Below the pieces are notes generated by a model. The model saw only the letters and a list, made by a program, of their open reading frames with translations. It had not been told where the DNA came from and did no database searches. Shown one piece after another: positions 8,606 to 16,861 of a DNA stretch of 43,960 nt (within the stretch, counting starts at the first letter, position 1; each line of letters begins with the position of its first letter). Source of the DNA: Lachnospiraceae bacterium (lineage in GTDB: Bacteria > Bacillota > Clostridia > Lachnospirales > Lachnospiraceae); contig JAFZRZ010000069.1 of assembly GCA_017619635.1 (NCBI GenBank), positions 1 through 43,960 on the forward strand, given 5' to 3'. Position numbers and translations under genes: made by a program.

Positions 8606-9331
8606 TCATTTAAAGTGCTTGGGTGTTGAACCTGTGGCTTTTTTGAAACACTCGGTGAAGTAGCTCTGTGATGGATAACCGAGTATGGAGGCTATCTGGG
8701 CAGGAGAGTAGTCGGAATACATTAACATGTTCTTTGCGGTCTCTATCTTTTGAACAGAGATATACTCACTTATGCTCACACCGGTTTCCTGCTTAAAGAG
8801 GCGCGAAAGATACGACTCTGACAGTGATACCTCTTTTGAGAGATCCTTCAGGGTGATCCTCATATGAAGATGGGCATAGATATAGTTGATACACTTTATA
8901 ACAGGCTTCGAGTACATGCTCGAAGCTTTTAGATTGCTCATAAGTTCTGTATATGACAAGACCATGTCATCATGAAGTCTGTCTATTTTTGCAAGTGTGT
9001 CAAGTCTGTCGGCTTTCTGTATATAGAAATCGGACAGGGAATAAGCCTGTTCATGTGAGAGACCGGCTTCTATACAGGATCTGCTTATCATGGCGGCTGT
9101 GATTATGAAGTGGTATCTGAAGTTTCTTAAGTCATTGTCAGACAGCCTTCCAAGTCCCGGAGTGGAAGTGAAGTCCTGTTTGAGATAGGTCTTTACTTTT
9201 GCTATATCACCGCTCTTTACCGCATTGTAGAATTCCATCTCGGGTTCATAGGGGGCATGTAAGACCAGATCCTCCCTGTTGACGTATTCTTTGTATATCC
9301 ATTCTTTTGAAGATGATGTTCTGTTTTCCAT
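8606..9331 (-). CDS. AraC-family transcriptional regulator
   Basis: 241 residues. The last 100 or so form the double helix-turn-helix of AraC/XylS proteins (ITLKDLSKEVSLSESYLSRLFKQETG, then SPAQIASILGYPSQSYFTECFKKATG). The N-terminal 140 residues are a mostly helical domain (EMEFYNAVKSGD at its start) found in many Lachnospiraceae AraC proteins; it is not a cupin sugar pocket. It is transcribed away from the GH16-GH5 pair. The shared interval carries a 13-base direct repeat that overlaps the expected -35 of GH16. The likely role is activation of the beta-glucan genes in response to an oligosaccharide or a cell signal; this is inferred from position. Confidence 0.9.
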   Translation of the reverse strand: MENRTSSSKEWIYKEYVNREDLVLHAPYEPEMEFYNAVKSGDIAKVKTYLKQDFTSTPGLGRLSDNDLRNFRYHFIITAAMISRSCIEAGLSHEQAYSLSDFYIQKADRLDTLAKIDRLHDDMVLSYTELMSNLKASSMYSKPVIKCINYIYAHLHMRITLKDLSKEVSLSESYLSRLFKQETGVSISEYISVQKIETAKNMLMYSDYSPAQIASILGYPSQSYFTECFKKATGSTPKHFK

Positions 9332-9372
9332 AAAAATCCCTTTCGTTATACTGCTTTCATAATAAATTATAT

Positions 9373-9425
9373 CATGAAAACGATAAAAAAAGCATCAAAA
9401 CGATATATATGATATCATTTATACT
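9373..9425 (+). promoter_or_regulatory. AraC-type operator repeats and GH16 promoter
   Basis: CAT(G/C)AAAACGATA occurs at 9373-9385 and 9393-9405, a 20-base offset on the same face of the helix. A -10 box TATACT lies at 9420-9425. The -35 position expected from it (about 9397-9402) has no consensus and falls inside the second repeat, the usual arrangement for an AraC-type activator. The GH16 start is 28 bases further on. Confidence 0.6.
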
Positions 9426-9453
9426 ATACAGTGGTATCAGGAGGTATTTGATT

Positions 9454-10878
9454 ATGAGAAGAAAGATAGCATTGTTTTGTACTACAGTTATGTTAACCTC
9501 AATCTTTGCAGGTTGTGGTGAAGCTGCTCCTGTGGCTGATGTTCAGACTGATGAGCAGGTGGTTGAGGAAGCACCGGTTGAGGAAGTGGAGGTTGAGCAC
9601 ACAGAAACTCCTCCCATGCTGGGTTACGAATTATTATGGTCGGATGAGTTTGACGGCCCCACACTTGATGAATCAAACTGGAACGTGGAACTCAGAGATC
9701 CCGGATGGACAAACAACGAGCTTCAGGCTTATGTTGACACTCCGGAGAATGTATTCATAAAAGACGGATGCCTTTGCTTAAAGGCTATCGAGACAGTTGA
9801 TGAGAATGGCAAGAAAAGCTATACTTCAGGTAAGGTCAATTCTCAGAACAAGAGAGATTTCTTATATGGTAAGGTTGTTATAAGAGCAAAGGTTCCTGAA
9901 GGACAGGGACTTTGGCCTGCAGCATGGATGATGCCCACCGATGAAGGTAAATACGGCCAGTGGCCCAAGTGCGGTGAGATAGACATCATGGAAGTACTCG
10001 GAAATGATACCAAGACTTCATATGCGACCATCCATTACGGAGAGCCTCACGGTCAGGAACAGGGCAAAAAGGAACTCACAGAAGGATCTTTCTCTGATGA
10101 TTTCCATGAGTATTCAGTTGAATGGGAACCCGGAAAGATGAAGTTCTTCGTTGACTATGTTCAGATTTTAGAAGTAAGAGACTGGTTCACAGCAGTTGAG
10201 GGTGAGGACGAGAAGCCTTATCCGGCTCCTTTTGATCAGACTTTCTTTGTACAGATGAACCTTGCAGTTGGCGGTGACTGGCCCGGTAATCCTGATGAGA
10301 CAACTGATTTTGACAATGCTGAATATCTTATAGATTATGTACGTGTATACCAGAAGGATCATTACAAGACAGATGTAAAGAAGCCTGTCATAGAGATGAG
10401 AGAGCCTCTTGAGGACGGAAACTATGTAAGAAACGGTGATTTCTCTGATGAGAGCGAAGCACTTGATGATGATCAGGACTGGAAGTTCTTACTTGCACAA
10501 AACGGTAAGGGTGAAGCAGTGATCAAGGATGGTATGATCGAGATTACAAGTGAGGCTGAAGGTGATGTGGATTATTCCGTACAGCTTGTTAGCTGGAACA
10601 TCCCAATGAAGAAGGACTCAAAGTACCGTATCACGTTTGATGCGAAAGCAAGTGAACCAAGAAAGATAATAGTCTGTGTATCTGCTCCGTTTGTTAACTG
10701 GATCAGATATTTCCCCGATACTGAGCTTGAGATAAGCGACAAGTGGGAGACATACACATATGAGTTTGAGATGACCGATAAGACTGACCCCAGAGGAAGA
10801 CTTGAATTCAACCTCGGACACAGAGGTTCTACAGCGACGGTTGACATAACTAATGTCAGAGTTGAAGAGATCGAATAA
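9454..10878 (+). CDS. secreted GH16 beta-glucanase lipoprotein with CBM4-like domain
   Basis: 474 residues. A lipoprotein signal ends at IFAGC (Cys21), followed by an acidic E/V/P linker to about residue 55. Residues 58-318 are a GH16 domain with the retaining catalytic motif EIDIME (nucleophile E175, D177, acid/base E180). The overall layout (LLWSDEFDG, GLWPAAWM, DFHEYSVEWEP) is that of laminarinase-like endo-beta-1,3-glucanases. Residues 332-474 look like a CBM4/9 carbohydrate-binding module (YVRNGDFSDE, SKYRITFDAKAS, DITNVRV). It should cut beta-1,3- or mixed-linkage glucan at the cell surface. The ATG at 9454 has AGGAGG nine bases upstream. GH5 follows after ten bases. Confidence 0.93.
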   Translation: MRRKIALFCTTVMLTSIFAGCGEAAPVADVQTDEQVVEEAPVEEVEVEHTETPPMLGYELLWSDEFDGPTLDESNWNVELRDPGWTNNELQAYVDTPENVFIKDGCLCLKAIETVDENGKKSYTSGKVNSQNKRDFLYGKVVIRAKVPEGQGLWPAAWMMPTDEGKYGQWPKCGEIDIMEVLGNDTKTSYATIHYGEPHGQEQGKKELTEGSFSDDFHEYSVEWEPGKMKFFVDYVQILEVRDWFTAVEGEDEKPYPAPFDQTFFVQMNLAVGGDWPGNPDETTDFDNAEYLIDYVRVYQKDHYKTDVKKPVIEMREPLEDGNYVRNGDFSDESEALDDDQDWKFLLAQNGKGEAVIKDGMIEITSEAEGDVDYSVQLVSWNIPMKKDSKYRITFDAKASEPRKIIVCVSAPFVNWIRYFPDTELEISDKWETYTYEFEMTDKTDPRGRLEFNLGHRGSTATVDITNVRVEEIE

Positions 10879-10888
10879 GGAGAAGGGT

Positions 10889-11908
10889 ATGCTGAAACTA
10901 AAAAAGGGTATAAATCTCGGGGGCTTTTTATCGCAGTGCAAAGAATACACGACTGCTCATTATGAGACATTTATCACTGAAGATGATATAAAGAACATAG
11001 CAGATATGCGTTTCGATCATGTCAGATTCCCGATCGATTATGAGGTTTTGGAAGAAGAGGACGGTACTGAGATCGAGGCAAATTACCACTTTATAGACGA
11101 CACACTTGAATGGTGCAAGAAGTACGGCTTAAATGTGGTACTCGATGTACACAAGACCTGGGGATATTTCTTCGACAATGCGGCTACTGAAGGACTCAAC
11201 ACACTTTTTGACAGTCCTGAGGCTCAGGAGAGATTCTTAAATCTCTGGGAGAAACTCTCATCAAGATACGGAAACTTAAGTTCCTATGTTGCGATGGAAC
11301 TCTTAAATGAAGTTGTTAATCCCGAGTACAGTGAAAGATGGAACGCTCTTATTAAAAAAGCTGTTGCGATCATAAGAAAGAATGCACCCGATACAACCAT
11401 CATTTACGGTGGAGTTGAGTGGAACAGTGCAGGAACATTAAAGCTTTTGGAAAAGCCTGCTGATGATAACACGATCTTTACTTTCCATTACTATGAGCCG
11501 CTGCTGTTCACTCATCAGAAGGCACCGTGGGTACCGACCATATCACCTGAACTTAAGGTTCATTATCCTGCAGATATGAAGTGGTACAAGGAAGAGTCGA
11601 TCAAGATCGGAATGCAGGGTATGCCGTGCGCAAATTCACCTGCAAAGACGATGGGTGTTGAATATCATGAGAACATGATAAGCAGTGCTCTTGAGGTCGC
11701 AAAGAATACCGGTATCCCTCTTTACTGCGGTGAGTTCGGTGTTATAGACAGGGCAGACGAAGAGGATGCCATCAGATGGTACAGTGATATATTTGAACTC
11801 TTCAAAAAATATGACATAGGATATTCTCTGTGGAGTTACAAGGAGATGGACTTCGGCGTAATGGGAGAAAAGTATGGAAAACTGAGAGAGTTCCTTAAGA
11901 AACAGTGA
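10889..11908 (+). CDS. intracellular GH5-family glycoside hydrolase
   Basis: 339 residues without signal peptide, so cytoplasmic. It has the GH5 clan-A layout: GINLGGFLSQ near the start, HVRFPIDY, LNVVLDVHK, the acid/base pair N140-E141 in AMELLNE, FTFHYYEPLLFTHQ, and the nucleophile E282 in YCGEFGV. The enzyme should hydrolyse beta-linked glucooligosaccharides by a retaining mechanism. The ATG at 10889 has AAGGAGA six bases upstream; an earlier in-frame ATG at 10853 lies within GH16. Paired with the surface GH16, it probably finishes breakdown of imported oligosaccharides, but no sugar transporter is encoded next to it. Exact linkage specificity is not visible. Confidence 0.88.
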   Translation: MLKLKKGINLGGFLSQCKEYTTAHYETFITEDDIKNIADMRFDHVRFPIDYEVLEEEDGTEIEANYHFIDDTLEWCKKYGLNVVLDVHKTWGYFFDNAATEGLNTLFDSPEAQERFLNLWEKLSSRYGNLSSYVAMELLNEVVNPEYSERWNALIKKAVAIIRKNAPDTTIIYGGVEWNSAGTLKLLEKPADDNTIFTFHYYEPLLFTHQKAPWVPTISPELKVHYPADMKWYKEESIKIGMQGMPCANSPAKTMGVEYHENMISSALEVAKNTGIPLYCGEFGVIDRADEEDAIRWYSDIFELFKKYDIGYSLWSYKEMDFGVMGEKYGKLREFLKKQ

Positions 11909-11956
11909 TCTATATCAAATGCGATTCTTATATATAGATTTGTGTGGCAAAGAAAG

Positions 11957-11985
11957 ACGGTGGTTCGATTTGAACCACCGTTATT
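11957..11985. terminator. bidirectional terminator between convergent genes
   Basis: ACGGTGGTTC at 11957-11966 pairs perfectly with GAACCACCGT at 11972-11981 around a five-base loop. TATTTCTTT follows it, and the opposite strand has a T-rich tail as well. It serves GH5 and the convergent zinc-ribbon gene. Confidence 0.8.
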
Positions 11986-11989
11986 TCTT

Positions 11990-13000
11990 TTACCAGTCTG
12001 AATCCCAGTCTGACGAACCGCTGTCCCAGTCAGAGCCTGAATCCCAGTCATAGCTGCTGTCCGAACTTGAGCTTGAATCTCCGTCAAATGACCATTCATG
12101 CGTGGATCTTAGGTTGTCATCATAGTAATCGCTGTCTTCAAATGTATATGAGCTGTCCCATTCGGTCCCGTCCATGTTGAACTCGTAATCGGGGCCGTTG
12201 TTTACTATCTCTACAGGGAGATAGTCCTGATTTACGGGGACGTAATCATTCGAGTAATAGTCATACTCATAGTATTCATCGTCATACAGACAGTAAACGG
12301 AATTGTCATATGAGTAATAATGCGGAGTGGTAGATTTTATGCCTTTTGATACCAGAGCAAAGAACACTATCACGAGAAAGGCGATATATGCGATCTTTAG
12401 CTTTGATTCGTAGGGCTTAAATCTGTCTTTTGTTACCTTGACTATCACAAGATAATATAACAAAAGAGGAGCAAGAAGGAAGAGCACGAACTTGGCAACT
12501 CCGAGAGGACCCATTAAACCTATTCCGCCCATTCCCATAAACAGACATACGACCCATCCAAAGGTCTTGGCATTGGAGAGCGCACGCTTCTTTTTCTGCT
12601 TTTGCATTCCTTTTGTGGAAGCAGGGTTGGTCTGATGAGCCTTCTGATTTAATATCTCGGATTTTAACTTAAGATAAAGCTCATTTACGGCATATGCCTC
12701 ATCGCGTCCCTGATATCTGACAGCTCTTGAACCATCAGCTTTGTTCTTGTAAACGATGAAATTGCCGTTTTCTTCATATATACCGAAGGCCTTTGGTTTC
12801 TTGTAATCCATGCCTATGAAAAAACGGGTCTTTTCATAAGGCGGGAGATTACGGTCTTTATACCATTGTTTCAGTTCTTCAATAGTCTTTGGAGTATTGT
12901 CGGCAACACGTTTGTGGTTTTTGTTTATCGCACCGCAGTTGGGACATTTCTCATCAGTGTCGCTCATATATGCGCCACAGTATTCACATTTTATTTCCAT
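11990..13000 (-). CDS. zinc-ribbon membrane protein with D/S/W-rich tail
   Basis: 336 residues. An N-terminal zinc ribbon (C5, C8, C19, C22; CEYCGAY and CPNCGAI) is followed by a soluble region to about 145 and hydrophobic helices at about 150-190 and 205-223. The last 110 residues are acidic and aromatic, rich in Y, D, S and W, and end in near-repeats of DWDSGS. No enzyme motif is seen. With a cytoplasmic zinc ribbon and an even number of helices the tail would also be inside; an odd number would put it outside. The start at 13000 has AAAGGAG six bases upstream on the minus strand. Function unknown. Confidence 0.8.
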   Translation of the reverse strand: MEIKCEYCGAYMSDTDEKCPNCGAINKNHKRVADNTPKTIEELKQWYKDRNLPPYEKTRFFIGMDYKKPKAFGIYEENGNFIVYKNKADGSRAVRYQGRDEAYAVNELYLKLKSEILNQKAHQTNPASTKGMQKQKKKRALSNAKTFGWVVCLFMGMGGIGLMGPLGVAKFVLFLLAPLLLYYLVIVKVTKDRFKPYESKLKIAYIAFLVIVFFALVSKGIKSTTPHYYSYDNSVYCLYDDEYYEYDYYSNDYVPVNQDYLPVEIVNNGPDYEFNMDGTEWDSSYTFEDSDYYDDNLRSTHEWSFDGDSSSSSDSSYDWDSGSDWDSGSSDWDSDW

Positions 13001-13077
13001 ATGTTTACTCCTTTCCCTCTTTAACATTTTATATCATCATGATCAGAATAAGAAGTCCTAATTTGTTCCATTCGTCA

Positions 13078-13107
13078 TTGATAAAGATTCTAATTAGTTG
13101 CTATAAT
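13078..13107 (+). promoter_or_regulatory. promoter of the CPBP protease gene
   Basis: TTGATA at 13078-13083 and TATAAT at 13102-13107 are 18 bases apart. They lie 43 bases before the ATG, in the divergent interval with the zinc-ribbon gene. Confidence 0.65.
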
Positions 13108-13149
13108 AAGCATCGTAATAAAAAATCGGTAAAAGGGAGAGGAAAGACA

Positions 13150-14160
13150 ATGAAAGATCTAAAGGAATTATCACCCAAACAGGTTTATTCGCGCTTTGGA
13201 GGTTCATATCTTGCAGGCTATCTGACATATGCTATTCTTGCGACAGCCATCATATTCATAATGAAAAAAGCAGGAGCGAGTGACTATGCACTTGCAGGAT
13301 TTAAATACATCGTGGAGTTTATCATTCTTTATACGATAGGCTTTCCGATGATGTTCTATCTTGTTAAAGGGATACCTGCGCGAACGATACCAAAAAAGAA
13401 GTTAGGAGTCGGCAGATTCATCGCATGTATCTGTATCACATACACGATCATGAGCGTTTGCAACGTGATCGGTATGATCCTTAACAGCCATATAGGAAAG
13501 ATTACCGGCAAAGGCGGTATGAACCCGATCGTGGATGTACTTGGCAGCATGTCCGTGATCGTGCAGGTCATTGTTGCTGTCATATGTGCACCGATATTTG
13601 AGGAGCTTGCTTTCAGGAAGTTTTTGCTTGACCGTATTTCAGGATTCGGTGAAGCGACTGCAGTATTCATTTCGGGATTGATGTTTGGACTCTTACACGG
13701 AAATCTTGCACAGTTTACTTATGCATTCGGCATGGGACTGTTTCTTGCTTATATCTATATAAGAACAGGTAAGATCATATATACCATAATGATACATATG
13801 ATAGTGAACGGCCTTAGCACATACCTTACAAAATTCATGTTAAAAGGGATAGACGTGGGAGAGATGCAGGGTTATCTGATCAACGGTGACATGGATGGAT
13901 ATATGCAGTTTGTACAGCAGAATCTTTCACAGCTTGCAATAGTAGGACTCTTTGGAATGTTTGTCATTATCTTATGTATCGCCGGTCTTATCATTATTCT
14001 GGTAAATATAAAGAACATAAGATTCGAACATCACGAAGGTGAGATAGAAAAGGGAAAGAAACTCAGTACAGCGCTCTTAAACGTTGGGATGATAGTATTT
14101 ATAGTATACTGGGTTACAAATATCGTGCTTGTACAGTACGGTATCAATATATTTGGATAA
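13150..14160 (+). CDS. CPBP (Abi/CAAX-type) intramembrane metalloprotease
   Basis: 336-residue membrane protein with about eight hydrophobic helices. The glutamate-type intramembrane protease motifs are complete: EELAFR (E151, E152, R156), FGLLHGN (F179, H183) and HMIVN (H216, N220). The family includes prenyl-protein proteases, bacteriocin self-immunity proteins and regulators of anti-sigma factors. No bacteriocin or prenylated-peptide gene is adjacent, so the substrate is unknown. The start is the ATG at 13150, after a GA-rich ribosome site and a good sigma-A promoter; the frame is open further upstream but that would run back across the promoter. It ends at a bidirectional terminator shared with the chemoreceptor gene. 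Confidence 0.88.
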   Translation: MKDLKELSPKQVYSRFGGSYLAGYLTYAILATAIIFIMKKAGASDYALAGFKYIVEFIILYTIGFPMMFYLVKGIPARTIPKKKLGVGRFIACICITYTIMSVCNVIGMILNSHIGKITGKGGMNPIVDVLGSMSVIVQVIVAVICAPIFEELAFRKFLLDRISGFGEATAVFISGLMFGLLHGNLAQFTYAFGMGLFLAYIYIRTGKIIYTIMIHMIVNGLSTYLTKFMLKGIDVGEMQGYLINGDMDGYMQFVQQNLSQLAIVGLFGMFVIILCIAGLIIILVNIKNIRFEHHEGEIEKGKKLSTALLNVGMIVFIVYWVTNIVLVQYGINIFG

Positions 14161-14178
14161 GTTATAAGTAATAAGAGA

Positions 14179-14224
14179 AAAAAACGGACCAGATCGGATT
14201 TGACTCCTTTCTGATCCGTTTTTA
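14179..14224. terminator. bidirectional terminator
   Basis: An A-rich arm with ACGGACCAGA pairs with TCTGATCCGT at 14210-14219, with one C-A mismatch, and a T-tract follows. It lies between the convergent protease and chemoreceptor genes. Confidence 0.7.
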
Positions 14225-14240
14225 CTTACCTGAATGTTTA

Positions 14241-16703
14241 TCAAAGAGTGAATCTGTTGATTATATCGTTGAGGCTTGAAAGAGCTTCTCTGCAGTCTTT
14301 TACCTTATCAATACTGCCTGATGTCTCATCAACCATGTTTGTGGTCTTCTCAGCGATATCTGAAACACCTATAGAAGATTCATTAACTGTTGTATCTATG
14401 CCGTTAAGCGCATCAACGATGTTTTCAATATCGGCATTGAGAACTTCAATGTTCTGCTTAATGCTGTTCATGCTGTTACCGAATGTATCTGCATCATCCT
14501 TATACTGAACTGAGACCTTGCCAAATTCCTGATAATCCGACATAACGTTTGTCTCGAGGAAGGATGTTGTCTGTGTCAGACAGTCAGACATCTGACTTAC
14601 AGCGTTGTTGACATCAGATACGATATCACTTATGTTCTTGACTGCCTCAGATGTTTGGGTTGCCAGGTTGCTGATCTCAGTTGCAACTACAGAGAATCCG
14701 CGGCCTGCCTCACCTGCTCTTGCAGCCTCAATAGAAGCATTGAGTGCAAGAAGGCTGGTCTGAGATGAGATCGACATGATCGTTCCGGTAAGTTCATTGA
14801 TCTTGTTAACAGCCTGAGAAGCAATAATGGCTTCGTCAGATTTAACTTTGACTGTCTCGTACATCTCGATAGTCTTTTTGCTTGCAACTTCAGTAGTTGT
14901 TGCAAGTTCACCGGCTCTTGTAAGTATCTCATTTGAAAGAGCAGCGCCTTCATCCGCAAGCTTTTCGATACCGATAGCATTAGACTGTACGCTTTCAATA
15001 TTCTGGGTGATCGTTGTAGTTGTAGCTGCAGCTTCTTCCATACCTGCTGCGATCTCCTGGGTCGTAGCGGAGTTTGTCTCGCATATGAATCCAACCTGGT
15101 GGATCGTCTCCTGCAGATCATCAATATTGCTGTTGATACTGTCGCCTGCACCCGAGATGGAACCAACGATATCTCTTAAGTTTTCTCTGGTCTTTGACAG
15201 TGACTTTGCGATAAGTCCGATCTCATCGGTACGCTTTTCAAGGATAGCAGAAGAGTTGTCCTTCGTGAAATCAAAGTTAGCTGTCTTGTTAATGATGGGA
15301 ACAAGCTGTCCTAATGCCTTCAGCATGTAAAGAGTAAACACGGTAACGAGGATCACAGCGATAAGAATGCAGATGATACCGATCACGATAAGTGAATTCT
15401 TCATGCTGTTGACACCAGCCATCATAACGTCCTTATCTGCTGTTACGATAACTATGTTACCAGCCTTTGTAAGAGCATAACCTGCGACTTTGTAGGCACC
15501 CTTGTACTCATATGTGCATGAGCCGTTCTCAACAGTCTTGCCTGCCTGAAGGTCTGCAACGATTCCTTTTACAGCAGCATTCTCAACGGGCTGACCGATC
15601 TTTTCGGGATTTTTGTGATACAGCATCGTGCCGTCTGGAGATACCATGTAAGCATAAGAGCCTTCAACACCTGATATTTCGATCTCACCGATCAATGTAT
15701 CATAATCGATATTTATGAACTTGTCGTAGTCTGCGGTTACAAGAACGATGTTTCCTGTATCTGTGAATGAATAACCGGCAAGTTTGTTCGCACCTTTGTA
15801 TTCGTATATTACATAGCCGTCTTCAACAGTCTTGCCTGCCTGAAGGTCTGCAACGATACCTTTAACAGCGGCATTCTCAACAGGCTGACCGATCTTATCA
15901 GGATTTGTATGCCAAAGCATCGTGCCGTCTGGAGATACCATGTAAGCATAAGAGCCTTCAACACCGTCGATCTCGATATTTCCCAAAAGGGTATCATAAT
16001 CGATCTTCATGAACTCGTCATAATCCGCTGTAACGATCATGATGTTTCCGTCAGCAGTGAAAGCATAACCTGCTAACTTCAAAGCTTCCTTGTACTCATA
16101 AAGGACCGAACCGTTTTCAACAGTCTTGCCTGCCTGAAGGTCAGCTACGATACCTTTAACAGCAGCATTCTCAACCGGATTACCGATCTTATCGGTAGTG
16201 GGGTGCCATAACATCGTACCTTCGGGAGATACCATGTATGCGTAAGAACCCTCAACGTCCTTGATCTTTATACCGTTTAAGATGGTATTGAGCTGTGAAA
16301 CTGAAAGAGGTCCGTTAACTGATGCCAGATCAACGCTCTTTGCTGCTTCCTCAGCAAGATTCTGCGCATATGATTTGTAAACGGATTCTCCGAATTCTCT
16401 TGAGAAGTTGATGGAAATGGCAGCTTCCTGTGCAAGGTTCATTGCGTATCCGCCGTAAGCCTTTTCGCCGAACTCTGTAGCAAAGTCAACGCTTATGGCA
16501 GCTTCCTCTGCCAGGTTCTGGGCATAATTGAGATATGTTGTCTCCATAGCGTCAGCTGCACGGTTACGTGCTACCAAGACCTGAACGATAACTGTTACAA
16601 GTACGATCACCGCTATAAGGATAGTGATCTTTGTGCTCATTCTCGCCAATACCGGAAGATTATTGGCTTTTGCTTTGTTTGTTTTTGGACTTAAATCACT
16701 CAT
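14241..16703 (-). CDS. methyl-accepting chemotaxis protein with triplicated Cache sensor
   Basis: 820-residue membrane chemoreceptor. Helix TM1 is at about 27-44 and TM2 at about 436-460. Between them, residues 60-137 hold three 26-residue copies of a helical unit ([13 protein letters not shown]), and residues 150-443 hold three 98-residue copies of a Cache-type sensor ([48 protein letters not shown]). Related receptors usually have one copy of each. The cytoplasmic part has a HAMP-like linker and a long coiled coil with the conserved tip ([26 protein letters not shown]) that contacts CheA and CheW. Copies 2 and 3 are closest. The ligand is not known; small organic acids or amino acids are typical. 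Monocistronic, with its own promoter. Confidence 0.95.
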   Translation of the reverse strand: MSDLSPKTNKAKANNLPVLARMSTKITILIAVIVLVTVIVQVLVARNRAADAMETTYLNYAQNLAEEAAISVDFATEFGEKAYGGYAMNLAQEAAISINFSREFGESVYKSYAQNLAEEAAKSVDLASVNGPLSVSQLNTILNGIKIKDVEGSYAYMVSPEGTMLWHPTTDKIGNPVENAAVKGIVADLQAGKTVENGSVLYEYKEALKLAGYAFTADGNIMIVTADYDEFMKIDYDTLLGNIEIDGVEGSYAYMVSPDGTMLWHTNPDKIGQPVENAAVKGIVADLQAGKTVEDGYVIYEYKGANKLAGYSFTDTGNIVLVTADYDKFINIDYDTLIGEIEISGVEGSYAYMVSPDGTMLYHKNPEKIGQPVENAAVKGIVADLQAGKTVENGSCTYEYKGAYKVAGYALTKAGNIVIVTADKDVMMAGVNSMKNSLIVIGIICILIAVILVTVFTLYMLKALGQLVPIINKTANFDFTKDNSSAILEKRTDEIGLIAKSLSKTRENLRDIVGSISGAGDSINSNIDDLQETIHQVGFICETNSATTQEIAAGMEEAAATTTTITQNIESVQSNAIGIEKLADEGAALSNEILTRAGELATTTEVASKKTIEMYETVKVKSDEAIIASQAVNKINELTGTIMSISSQTSLLALNASIEAARAGEAGRGFSVVATEISNLATQTSEAVKNISDIVSDVNNAVSQMSDCLTQTTSFLETNVMSDYQEFGKVSVQYKDDADTFGNSMNSIKQNIEVLNADIENIVDALNGIDTTVNESSIGVSDIAEKTTNMVDETSGSIDKVKDCREALSSLNDIINRFTL
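15375..16256 (-). repeat. three tandem 294-bp Cache-domain repeats
   Basis: Units at 16256-15963, 15962-15669 and 15668-15375 encode residues 150-247, 248-345 and 346-443. The period is exactly 294 bases: the codons for the PxGTM segment recur at 16212, 15918 and 15624. Long stretches are nearly identical between units 2 and 3 at DNA level, which points to recent duplication or gene conversion. Confidence 0.95.
16293..16526 (-). repeat. three tandem 78-bp helix repeats in the chemoreceptor
   Basis: Residues 60-85, 86-111 and 112-137 repeat with a 26-residue period. Each begins YA.NLA.EAA.S, and the first two go on to FGE. This is the helix that normally leads into a single Cache domain. Confidence 0.88.
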
Positions 16704-16740
16704 TTATATCCCCTCCATGGAAGTATAAAAATATGAGATA

Positions 16741-16791
16741 ATTATACTACTACATGGCATATTGTACAAATTTTTTTTAAAATGATATGAT
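16741..16791. promoter_or_regulatory. back-to-back promoters sharing a palindromic -35
   Basis: The self-complementary TTGTACAA at 16762-16769 can serve as -35 in both directions. Leftwards: TTGTAC, 17 bases, TATAAT (16746-16741) for the chemoreceptor. Rightwards: TTGTAC, 18 bases, TATGAT (16786-16791) for the NAD(P)HX repair gene. The leftward promoter is the stronger match. Confidence 0.55.
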
Positions 16792-16861
16792 AATGTATAC
16801 ATAATGACATCAAATTGTAAAAACAGCGTAACAGCGCATGTTTGTGAAAGGTTTTAAAAAG

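Noticed and set aside
14687..15166. Long open frames antisense to the chemoreceptor gene
   Set aside because: They mirror the repetitive, helix-forming codons of the real gene, lack a ribosome site and give leucine/arginine-rich products without domains.
15375..16256. CRISPR-like or mobile repeat array
   Set aside because: The 294-base units are in frame and encode Cache domains, so they are an internal gene duplication.
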